Of a stretch of 64,000 bases of DNA, positions 41,765 to 49,679 are shown piece by piece. The stretch lies in assembly GCA_009776305.1 (NCBI GenBank), contig WRLY01000001.1:186001-250000 (forward strand), written 5' to 3'. A model generated the notes under the pieces. It ran no database searches. It was not told the origin of the DNA and saw only the letters and a program-made list of their open reading frames with translations. The stretch comes from Oscillospiraceae bacterium (GTDB lineage: Bacteria > Bacillota > Clostridia > Oscillospirales > Ruminococcaceae). How positions within the stretch are numbered: position 1 is the stretch's first letter; each line of letters starts with the position of its first letter. A program made the position numbers and the translations under genes.

Positions 41765-41815
41765 ATGAAAAATTTTGCTGACTATTTAAGGAATATTAGG
41801 AAACCCAAAACGTAG
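41765..41815 (+). pseudogene. remnant of a third XRE copy
   Basis: A 16-codon frame that starts like the twin XRE genes (KNFADYLRNIR against KNFAEHLKYIR), then jumps straight to the KPKT end of copy 1 and stops. TTTTGGTGAATTTTT before it resembles the leader of copy 2. An internal deletion of about 165 bp removed the helix-turn-helix. Confidence 0.7.
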
Positions 41816-41852
41816 GTAAAATCCTACAATACATTCACAAGGAAGTTTAATT

Positions 41853-43892
41853 ATGCAAAACAACGCAAGAAAACACAAAATTTTAGAAGAACAGGGCGAC
41901 AGGATTTTCGCGCTGGACATCGGAACGCGAACCGTCGTGGGAATTGTCGGGGAGCGAAATTCCGACAGTGAGGAATTTGTGCTGACCGAATATGTTGTCG
42001 AGCCGCATAATAAGCGTGCCATGATTGACGGTCAAATCGAGGACATTAAGCAGGTCTCAAAAATAGTTTCCAAGGTAAAAACCGCGCTTGAGGAAATAAC
42101 CGGTATAAAGCTTACAAAGGTCTCAATAGCGGCGGCGGGACGTGCGCTCAGAACCCATAAAACCAGACTTGATTTTGACATTTCCGAGCGTGAATATATA
42201 ACGGCTGATATGGTAAAATCTATGGAAATAGAAACCATTCAAAAAGCCCAAAAAGAGCTTGACGAGCAACTGAAAGAAAAAACCGTCTTTTATTGCGTGG
42301 GCTATTCGGTGCTTCATTATCAGCTTGACGGATATAAAATGCTAAACCTTGAAGCCCACAAAGGTGATTCGGCGGCAATTGAGCTGATTGCGACCTTTCT
42401 CCCGAGCATAGTTGTGGACGGACTTTATTCGGTTATGAGCATGAACGGGCTTGAAGTCGCGGGAATGACCTTAGAGCCTATTGCCGCCATGAATGTTATT
42501 GTCCCGCCCGAAATCAGAGCCATAAACATTGCCCTTGTGGACATCGGCGCGGGAACTTCCGATATTGCCGTTTCCCGCGACGGGAGCGTTGTGGCTTATG
42601 CAATGGCGACGACGGCAGGCGACGAAATTACCGAGGAAATAATCAAGACTTTTTTTGTCGATTTTTCCACAGCCGAAGAAATGAAAATCAACAGTACTTC
42701 GGGTAAAAAAGACTTTGAATACCGAGATATTTTCGGAATTACCCAAAAAGTCACCACAAAAGACTTTAACGAAAAAATAGACGCCGCCGTTGAAAACTTG
42801 GCAAACGCGGTCTGCGAGCATATTCAGACCGCCAACAAGGCTTCTCCCGCCGCCGTGTTTTTGGTGGGGGGCGGTTCTTTAATCGGCGGATTAAATAAAA
42901 AAGTCGCGACAAAATTAGGGCTTGATGAAAACCGCGTTGCAATCGGAAATCACAATACCCTCCGCTCTGTTGACACGCGGGGAAGGGAGGTAGGCGCGGA
43001 ATTTGTAACCCCTGTCGGAATCGCGCTTACAGCCATTCTGAACCGCGGCTATGATTTCTCTGTCATAACCTTGAATGATGAAAAAATAAGGGTTTTTGAC
43101 ACTAAGAAATTGTCGATTTTTGAGCTTTTAACCCTTGCGGGTTATAAAACAACCGACATAATGGGGCGTTCGGGGCGCTCTCTTAACTTTGCCCTGAACG
43201 GTAAGCGCAGGATAATAAAAGGGGGGAGTTTTACCCCCGCCGAAGTCAGGGTGAACGGCAAAACAGCCTCCCTCAATACCTTTGTAACCCAGGGCGACCG
43301 GGTGGAATTTTCTCCCGCCGTAAGCGGCGAAAACGCCAAAATTACACTTTCGGAGGCTTGCGGTTATTCAGAACTTTTCAATTCGGCTGATTTTGACGAT
43401 TCTGACAGCCCGGACAACAATATTGTCATACGCGTGAACGGCGAGTTAAAAAGCGCCGATTATGAAATATGCTCCTTTGACAGAATAGAAATAGCTTTTG
43501 AAGATGAGCCAAATGAACAAAACGCCTCCGAAAATGAAAACGATGAAACCCAAACCGCTGAAGTTTATACCGATGCCAAAGAAGAGGAATACGGAAAAAT
43601 TACCATAACCCTCAACGGCGGTGAGCTTACTCTCGAACCCACTCCCGACCGCTCTCCTCACATGTTCCTTGAACTTTTAAATCACGCCGATTTTGACCCC
43701 GACAACCCTATAAAAGGCTACACCCTGCTTTTAAACGACAAGGAAGTAAGTTTCAGCGACCCCATCAAAAACGGTGACGTCGCGGTTATAACTATGGAGC
43801 AGGAAAAAATTCCCGAAGAAATAACAATGCCGGAAGAAGTTACAGAGCGGGAGGAAATTCCGGAACAGGAAAAAATAGCGGTTAATGAATAG
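41853..43892 (+). CDS. FtsA-like actin-fold protein with C-terminal beta-grasp-like domains
   Basis: A protein of 679 residues. The actin-fold ATPase has phosphate-1 FALDIGTRTVVGI (residues 14-26), an SHS2/1C insertion (about 80-190), phosphate-2 LVDIGAGTSDIAV (near residue 230) and adenosine VFLVGGGSLIGGL (near residue 332), all intact. After residue 440 the protein carries ThiS/SLBB-like beta-grasp segments (VRVNGK..., IVIRVNGEL..., TLLLNDKEV...GD.) absent from normal FtsA. The ATG follows AAGGAAGTTTAATT. It overlaps the GH26 gene. A role in division or envelope assembly is inferred; it is not the canonical ftsA, since no ftsZ is near. Confidence 0.8.
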   Translation: MQNNARKHKILEEQGDRIFALDIGTRTVVGIVGERNSDSEEFVLTEYVVEPHNKRAMIDGQIEDIKQVSKIVSKVKTALEEITGIKLTKVSIAAAGRALRTHKTRLDFDISEREYITADMVKSMEIETIQKAQKELDEQLKEKTVFYCVGYSVLHYQLDGYKMLNLEAHKGDSAAIELIATFLPSIVVDGLYSVMSMNGLEVAGMTLEPIAAMNVIVPPEIRAINIALVDIGAGTSDIAVSRDGSVVAYAMATTAGDEITEEIIKTFFVDFSTAEEMKINSTSGKKDFEYRDIFGITQKVTTKDFNEKIDAAVENLANAVCEHIQTANKASPAAVFLVGGGSLIGGLNKKVATKLGLDENRVAIGNHNTLRSVDTRGREVGAEFVTPVGIALTAILNRGYDFSVITLNDEKIRVFDTKKLSIFELLTLAGYKTTDIMGRSGRSLNFALNGKRRIIKGGSFTPAEVRVNGKTASLNTFVTQGDRVEFSPAVSGENAKITLSEACGYSELFNSADFDDSDSPDNNIVIRVNGELKSADYEICSFDRIEIAFEDEPNEQNASENENDETQTAEVYTDAKEEEYGKITITLNGGELTLEPTPDRSPHMFLELLNHADFDPDNPIKGYTLLLNDKEVSFSDPIKNGDVAVITMEQEKIPEEITMPEEVTEREEIPEQEKIAVNE

Positions 43893-45474
43893 AATAAAAG
43901 GTTTTACGGCGGGGCTTTTGGTAATGGCGTTTTTGACAGGCTGTTCCGTTATAGATTATGACAAACCGAGAGAGCCGCTCCGCCCTAATTCGGAATCGGA
44001 TTCCGAAAACATACAGACCGAAACCAATCAAGCCGGTTTCGGTGATAACCAAAGTCTTTCATTCCCCATAACGCGGCGGGTTTTTTCGGAAAAGCGCCAA
44101 ATGGAGGATTTGATTTCCTATGAGAATTTAACCGCGCTTTACGGCTTTGAGGGAGAGGGATATATAAAGCTTGAGGAAAACCGCAGCGCCGACTTTGTGC
44201 TTAACGTACCTACGCCTCAGCATTATTCAATCGGACTGAATCTTGCAACCGCAAATTATGAAAACGCCGTAATAACCCTTTCGGTCGGCGGTAAACAGCA
44301 GGGGGCGTTTTCTTTAAGAAACTCCGAAAGCTTTAATGAAATAAAACTTCACGGCATATATCTTGAAGCAGGGGCAAACAGAATATCTTTAACCCAAGTC
44401 AGGGGCAGTGCCTTTATAGATTATATTACAATCGAAAACTTCGAGCTTTCCGATAGCAGGTTCAACACTTCGCGTTCGCCCGCCAACCCCAAAGCCTCCG
44501 ATTCGGTCAGGCTGTTGCTTGATTATTTCGGAGAGGTTTTCGGGAAAAAAGTATTGCTGGCACAGCACGTCACCCCCGGCACAAACACAGAAATCAGGGC
44601 GATTTATGACGCTACGGGCAGATTTCCGGCGATTAGGGTGTCCGACCTTATGGCGTATGCCCGTTCTTTTCCTGAAGACGGGCAAAAACCTAAAAACGAC
44701 GACATAGAACTTGCTGTCGAATGGGCTGAAAACGGCGGAATTGTAAGTTACGGCTGGACTTGGTATTCCCCCCCGATTAACGGCGGAGACAGCCATTATT
44801 ATGCAGGGGCAAGCAGTCTTAACCTAAATGACGCTTTCACGATTTCTAAGATTTCAGACCTTGATATAGGCAGTATAGAATCCCTTTGGGAAATGGACGC
44901 AATTTCTCAAAGTTGCTATGAGCTTGTATTAGAGATTGACTACATGGCGGAAAATTTAAAGCGGCTTCGCGATGCCGATGTTCCCGTACTGTGGCGACCC
45001 ATGCACCAGGCTTCCACCAAATGGTTTTGGTGGGGCAACTGCGAGCCCGAAGCCTATAAATGGCTCTGGCGGCTTATGTTTGAGCGTTTCAGCGATTTCC
45101 ACGAGCTTGATAATTTGATTTGGGTCTGGGCGGGACAGGACTATGATTATTACCCCGGCGACAGCTTTGTTGATATTATTGCCGAGGATATTTATAATAT
45201 GGACGATGTTTCGAGTGCACCGCGATTTGTTCAGGCGGGAGACTATTCAGAGCGCAAAAAAATGACAGCTATGACCGAGTGCGGTCTGCTGCCGTCCCCC
45301 GACCTGCTTAACCGCGACCGCGCTTTATGGCTTTGGACAGCGCTTTACCGCGGGGATTATTTAGTTGATAACAGAGGGAGAGTCGCCAGCTTATACAATC
45401 AAAAGGAAAGACTAAACCGAATCTATAACCACGAGCTAACAATAACGCTTGACAAGCTCCCCGAAAATTTTTAA
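43885..45474 (+). CDS. GH26 (beta-mannanase-like) lipoprotein with altered acid/base residue
   Basis: A protein of 529 residues. Signal peptide with lipobox LTGC, a Ser/Glu linker, a CBM35-like beta-sandwich (about 75-190) and a GH26 (beta/alpha)8 domain (about 205-520). GH26 enzymes cut beta-mannan or mixed glucans; the acid/base Glu normally follows His in RPxHE...WFWWG. Here the motif reads RPMHQ (Gln375) while WFWWG is kept. The nucleophile Glu465 (AMTECG) is present. So it may be inactive, slow or act as a binding protein. It starts inside the FtsA-like gene (8-base overlap), an odd pairing. Confidence 0.85.
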   Translation: MNRIKGFTAGLLVMAFLTGCSVIDYDKPREPLRPNSESDSENIQTETNQAGFGDNQSLSFPITRRVFSEKRQMEDLISYENLTALYGFEGEGYIKLEENRSADFVLNVPTPQHYSIGLNLATANYENAVITLSVGGKQQGAFSLRNSESFNEIKLHGIYLEAGANRISLTQVRGSAFIDYITIENFELSDSRFNTSRSPANPKASDSVRLLLDYFGEVFGKKVLLAQHVTPGTNTEIRAIYDATGRFPAIRVSDLMAYARSFPEDGQKPKNDDIELAVEWAENGGIVSYGWTWYSPPINGGDSHYYAGASSLNLNDAFTISKISDLDIGSIESLWEMDAISQSCYELVLEIDYMAENLKRLRDADVPVLWRPMHQASTKWFWWGNCEPEAYKWLWRLMFERFSDFHELDNLIWVWAGQDYDYYPGDSFVDIIAEDIYNMDDVSSAPRFVQAGDYSERKKMTAMTECGLLPSPDLLNRDRALWLWTALYRGDYLVDNRGRVASLYNQKERLNRIYNHELTITLDKLPENF

Positions 45475-45625
45475 CTTCCGTGTAAATTATGCGATTTTGT
45501 CGAATTGTGAAATATTTGTGTTAAACGTGTGAGTTTTGTGTAAATATATTCCTCTGAAATTACCAATTTTATCCGCCTCTAATAAACTTTTTTGTTTATT
45601 TTTATGAAATAATTTTTAAAATCCC

Positions 45626-45654
45626 TTGAAAACACCTTTATTTTATGATATAAT
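45626..45654 (+). promoter_or_regulatory. promoter of the type IV pilus operon
   Basis: TTGAAA (45626-45631), 17-base spacer, TATAAT (45649-45654). The leader is about 85 nt. Confidence 0.8.
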
Positions 45655-45703
45655 TTTTTAGAGAGGCATTACAATCTCATTATAATCTCAATAATAGTGG
45701 GGT

Positions 45704-45733
45704 TTTACCGCCTTTTTTAAAGGGCGGTAAATT
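45704..45733 (+). other. leader hairpin before pilC
   Basis: TTTACCGCC and GGCGGTAAA form a 9-bp stem around a T-rich loop, ending just before the ribosome site CGGAGG. It could attenuate or time translation of the pilus operon. Confidence 0.6.
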
Positions 45734-45746
45734 GAACGGAGGTTCT

Positions 45747-46949
45747 ATGGCTTTATATTCTTATGTTGCTACCGACTTGGCGGGAAAAGTCAAGAAGGGC
45801 ACAGAAACGGCGGAAAATAATCAACAGTTGGTTGACCGTTTACGAGAGCGGGAGCTTTTCGTAACCAAGGTTGAAGAGGTTCAGCATCAATCTAAGAATT
45901 TCGTAAACTACAGGTTCAAAACAGCCAAGCTTTCGATTTTCTGCCGTCAGCTCAGTGCTATGCTTTTTTCGGGTATAAACTTAGTGCGCGCACTGCATAT
46001 TCTCATGTTGCAGGAAGAAGACAAAAGGGCGAAAAAAATTCTGCTGGAAATCTATGAGGAGCTTCAACGCGGGAAATCCTTTACCGAGGCGCTTGAGATG
46101 CAGGAGGGCGCTTTCCCCGACCTTTTTGTGGGAATGATGGCGGCGGGGGAAATTTCGGGAAATCTTGACATGATTGTAGACAGGGTAGCCGACCACTACG
46201 CCAAAGAAAACAAATTGATGAACACCGTTAAGAAATCGCTTACATATCCCATTATTCTCGGTGTGCTGATGGTGGTAATCGTGATTGGTCTGTTCGTTTT
46301 CGTTTTGCCCATGTTCATAGGTATGTATCCCGAGGGGCAGGATTTACCGGGACTTAGCGCTGTGATGATGGGTATAAGCGACTTTTTAACCACAAGGTGG
46401 TATGTAGTCGCCATAATCGTTTTTGTTATTGCGGTGGGAATCAGGGCGTTACTCCGCATCCCCTCCGTCAGACTGCAAATCGACAAGGCGAAGTGTGAAA
46501 TGCCTAAAATAGGCAAATTGGTGCGTACAATATACACGGCGCGTTTCGGCAGAACAATGGCAAATCTTTTTAGCTCGGGAATGCAAATGGTAGAATGTAT
46601 AGAAAAATCTGTCGGAACTCTTAACAATAAATATCTGCTTATGCGGTTTGACGACGTTATAGAAGACGTAAAGCGGGGCGAACCTCTTTCGGGAGCGATT
46701 GCCAAGCTGAATGTGTTCGACGGCATGTTTACCTCTACTATATATATAGGAGAGGAATCGGGAAGACTTGACGAGATTTTATCTAAATCCGCCGACTTCT
46801 ACGATGAAGAATCCGAGACCGCGCTCGCAAAGCTCACCTCCATGATAGAGCCGCTGATGATAGTCTTCATGGGGGCAGCCGTAGCGTTGGTGCTCGCTTC
46901 TATATTCCCGCTTATGTACGGTTCTTTCGAGGGATTAGCGGACGGTTAA
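45747..46949 (+). CDS. pilC: type IV pilus inner-membrane platform protein PilC
   Basis: A protein of 400 residues of the PilC/GspF family. It has two T2SSF domains (about residues 65-190 and 270-395), each with the FxRQLSAMLxSGI- or TARFGRTMANLFSSGM-type start, and three hydrophobic segments. It is the membrane platform on which the assembly ATPase PilB works. The ATG 45747 follows GAACGGAGGTTCT; a TTG at 45732 overlaps the leader hairpin. First gene of the pilus cluster. Confidence 0.95.
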   Translation: MALYSYVATDLAGKVKKGTETAENNQQLVDRLRERELFVTKVEEVQHQSKNFVNYRFKTAKLSIFCRQLSAMLFSGINLVRALHILMLQEEDKRAKKILLEIYEELQRGKSFTEALEMQEGAFPDLFVGMMAAGEISGNLDMIVDRVADHYAKENKLMNTVKKSLTYPIILGVLMVVIVIGLFVFVLPMFIGMYPEGQDLPGLSAVMMGISDFLTTRWYVVAIIVFVIAVGIRALLRIPSVRLQIDKAKCEMPKIGKLVRTIYTARFGRTMANLFSSGMQMVECIEKSVGTLNNKYLLMRFDDVIEDVKRGEPLSGAIAKLNVFDGMFTSTIYIGEESGRLDEILSKSADFYDEESETALAKLTSMIEPLMIVFMGAAVALVLASIFPLMYGSFEGLADG

Positions 46950-46988
46950 AAATTAAAATTTATAAAATAAAAAGGCAGGTGGACTGAT

Positions 46989-48461
46989 TTGTTATCAATC
47001 GACATTACCGATACCCAGATAAAACTTGTTGAAGCTGTAGTCAGCGGAAAAATTACAGTTAAAAGGGCTGCTTCAAGAGACCTACCTACGGGTTGTATTG
47101 AAAACGGTCGCATTATCGACATGCACATAGTCGCGGGGGAAATCACGGATATTCTCGTTACTGAGGGTATTTCCGACAGGGAAGCGGTTATTTGTATAAA
47201 CTCCGGCTTGATTCTCTATAAGGAAATAGAAATTCCCAAGCCCAAAGCGGGAAGCGAAACTTTCGTGGTGCAATCCATTATTCAAAACGAAATGTCTCTC
47301 GGGGACGAATACAATATTACATACACCATCTCCGAAGAAATTTACACCGACGAGGGATATAAGCTTAAAGTTATTGCCGCCGCCTGCCCTCAAACCATGA
47401 TAGACATTTATCTCGAACTTGCGCGGCAGGTGGGTTTGAAGTGCAAATTAATTGTAGTAAGCAATAGCTGTATAACCCGCCTGATTATGAAATCAACGGT
47501 TTATAAAGATTTGTCGCCCCTGCTTTTATTACAGGTGGATAAAAACTTTATAAACATAAGCCTTTATAATAAAGGTGCGCTCATCTTCTCGCGTCATACC
47601 AAAATTGACGCTTCCGACTATGAAAACAACCCCGATTATGTCAATCTTGCCATTTTCGACAACGTTTTCAGAACCATGCATTTATTGGAGCAAAACGAGC
47701 TTGCCGACCAAATAAAGGATATTCACTATTTCGGCGCGGTTAAGGACGCTAAAGCTTTGCAGTTGACCCTCCAACAGCTTAACCTTACAGCGCGGGAACT
47801 CGCGTTCCCCGTCGACATCATAAAGAAGAAAAGCTTTGCGTTCGGTGAATTTGCAAACGTGATAGGCTCGCTTTTGAAGGTTGACCTCAAAACCGAAAAC
47901 ATAAATCTACTTAATACCAAAAGCCAGAGAATCAAGTCGATGAACCTGAAGTTTGCTGTCACGGCTTTAGTGACGGCGGGGGTTTGCGGCGGCGTGGTTT
48001 TGGGAGCGTGGCTTTTCACCAATATTATAACCAACACAAAGGAAAGCGAGCTTGCCATTCTTGACGCGACTTATGAGAGCAAGCGCTCCAACGAAATGAC
48101 GATTTATGTCGCGGAAATGGAAGCCGCCGTCGGCAAGTTTGAAACTTATGCCGACATGGTGGATACGGCTAAGATTTTGTTTGAATTTCAGCCGAAAATG
48201 ACAAGCGAAATTGTTGAGCATATCACGCGGGACTTTTTGCCCGGAATGGCAATCTTAGAAGATTTCACGGTTGATGAATATACCCTTTTCGTACGCTTCC
48301 GATGTACTGACGAATCCCACCCTGCCGTATTTACCGAAAGACTTATAGAGAGCGGATATTTTGAGGACGTAAGGTTTTACGGATATAGCAGCTCGGAAGA
48401 TGGCGGATATACTTTTTATCTGAATATGAGAATAAAGGGAGGGAATATCTTTGAGTCGTAA
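46989..48461 (+). CDS. pilM: fused PilM-PilN type IV pilus assembly protein
   Basis: A protein of 490 residues. Residues 1-300 are the PilM actin-like fold (LSIDITDTQIKLVEA, AVICINSGL, LLLLQVDKNFINISLY). The segment ENINLLNTKSQRIKSMNLK, the PilN signature, is followed by one membrane helix (about 316-338) and a PilN periplasmic domain (about 350-490). In most bacteria these are two proteins bound through the PilN N-terminal peptide; here they are one chain. The start is TTG 46989 after AAAGGCAGGTGGA. The end overlaps the pilO start by 11 bases. Confidence 0.88.
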   Translation: MLSIDITDTQIKLVEAVVSGKITVKRAASRDLPTGCIENGRIIDMHIVAGEITDILVTEGISDREAVICINSGLILYKEIEIPKPKAGSETFVVQSIIQNEMSLGDEYNITYTISEEIYTDEGYKLKVIAAACPQTMIDIYLELARQVGLKCKLIVVSNSCITRLIMKSTVYKDLSPLLLLQVDKNFINISLYNKGALIFSRHTKIDASDYENNPDYVNLAIFDNVFRTMHLLEQNELADQIKDIHYFGAVKDAKALQLTLQQLNLTARELAFPVDIIKKKSFAFGEFANVIGSLLKVDLKTENINLLNTKSQRIKSMNLKFAVTALVTAGVCGGVVLGAWLFTNIITNTKESELAILDATYESKRSNEMTIYVAEMEAAVGKFETYADMVDTAKILFEFQPKMTSEIVEHITRDFLPGMAILEDFTVDEYTLFVRFRCTDESHPAVFTERLIESGYFEDVRFYGYSSSEDGGYTFYLNMRIKGGNIFES

Positions 48462-49503
48462 TATAAGTAAACTTGAAAAAATTATAATTTTAGTCGTTAT
48501 AGTAGGGGCGATTTTAGCCGCCGGAGGTTTCTTCATAGTAAAACCCTCTTATGAAAAAATAGGGGTGGTAGACCAAAAAATAGCCCAGCGGCAAGCCGAC
48601 ATAGAAAGAGCCGACGACCTTATAGCGCGCGCCGCCGAAATAGAAGCTGTTTATGACGTTAAACGCCAAAGAGCCGAAAGCGTTCATGTTGGTTTTTATG
48701 AAGAAATGACCACCACCGAAGCCGTCACAATGGTTCAAAGCATACTCGCCAGAGCCGCCACTGCGACCAATATATTAACAGCGGCAAGCGTGACCCCCCT
48801 CGACGGAATAACCGTAACCGACATTGAGGAGAAAAGATTATCTTTGCAGGTTTACAGCGGTGAAAGTGATATAAACTACCAACTGAGAGAATATGCTTTC
48901 CTTTTCGACAGCATGATGGAGGGGCTTGACGCTCCCATAGAGGGAGAGGAAGCCGAATTCACCCCCTCTTCCGTTACTGTTACGGAGGAAAACTGGGATT
49001 ATTTCGCGGAGCTTGCTGTTTATCTGCTGACAAAATATGACGCCTCGGAAATTGACGCTGTCATAGCGGGAATAACATCTTCACGCGTACTTCTCATGAA
49101 AGAAATAACCGAAATGCTCAGTGAACCCGGCGCCCTTTCAGATGAAAACAGGGATAAGTTCCTTGATTTAATGCGGGTTCTCCTTTCGGCTGAAGATGTG
49201 GGAGTAGGGCTTATTACCGCGAGCTTTGAGCTTGAAATGAACTACGCCCAATATGCCGCTTTCCTTGAATACCTGTTGGTGCTCCCTGAGCTTTCATCGG
49301 TAAACACCGCAATTTTATGGGAAAGTCCTGCGGCGGCGGGTAATGAATTACGCGGATACAGTTTCGAGTTGCAACTTCACGTGATGATGCCTATGGAAAT
49401 TGTCGAAGTTTCAGTTAATCCCCTTAAAGCGACGGCTCCCGCCACAACATCAGACGAGCAATCGACAGAAACAGACCAAACCACAGAAGAAATACTCGGT
49501 TAA
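48451..49503 (+). CDS. pilO: PilO-like type IV pilus alignment protein
   Basis: A protein of 350 residues with one membrane helix (residues 11-30), a periplasmic coiled coil (about 35-80) and a ferredoxin-like domain; the acidic middle (about 155-230) is longer than in Gram-negative PilO. Assignment rests on position after PilMN and topology. The start is TTG 48451, well placed after GGAGGGAATATC; it overlaps the end of pilM by 11 bases. It is predicted to link the PilMN module to the pilins in this single-membrane cell. Confidence 0.75.
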   Translation: MSRNISKLEKIIILVVIVGAILAAGGFFIVKPSYEKIGVVDQKIAQRQADIERADDLIARAAEIEAVYDVKRQRAESVHVGFYEEMTTTEAVTMVQSILARAATATNILTAASVTPLDGITVTDIEEKRLSLQVYSGESDINYQLREYAFLFDSMMEGLDAPIEGEEAEFTPSSVTVTEENWDYFAELAVYLLTKYDASEIDAVIAGITSSRVLLMKEITEMLSEPGALSDENRDKFLDLMRVLLSAEDVGVGLITASFELEMNYAQYAAFLEYLLVLPELSSVNTAILWESPAAAGNELRGYSFELQLHVMMPMEIVEVSVNPLKATAPATTSDEQSTETDQTTEEILG

Positions 49504-49679
49504 ACCTATAAAACAGAAACGGACGATTTGGGATGCGCCGCTTAGAAGAACCCCGCCTCCTGATAAGGTCTGCCTTTGTGAGGCAAAGGCGTGGCATAGC
49601 GTCCGAGGCACTCGGTTAAAATTCAAAGGAAAAGCAAGCCGAAAAGTAATTTTTGACTTTACGACGGGAGGTAAATTTC
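49504..49679. other. 176-base gap in the pilus operon with a strong hairpin
   Basis: Holds no credible gene. GCCTTTG (49572-49578) and CAAAGGC (49584-49590) form a tight hairpin around TGAGG. The open frame across the gap lacks a start with a ribosome site. Possibly a processing or attenuation site between pilO and the next gene. Confidence 0.5.
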
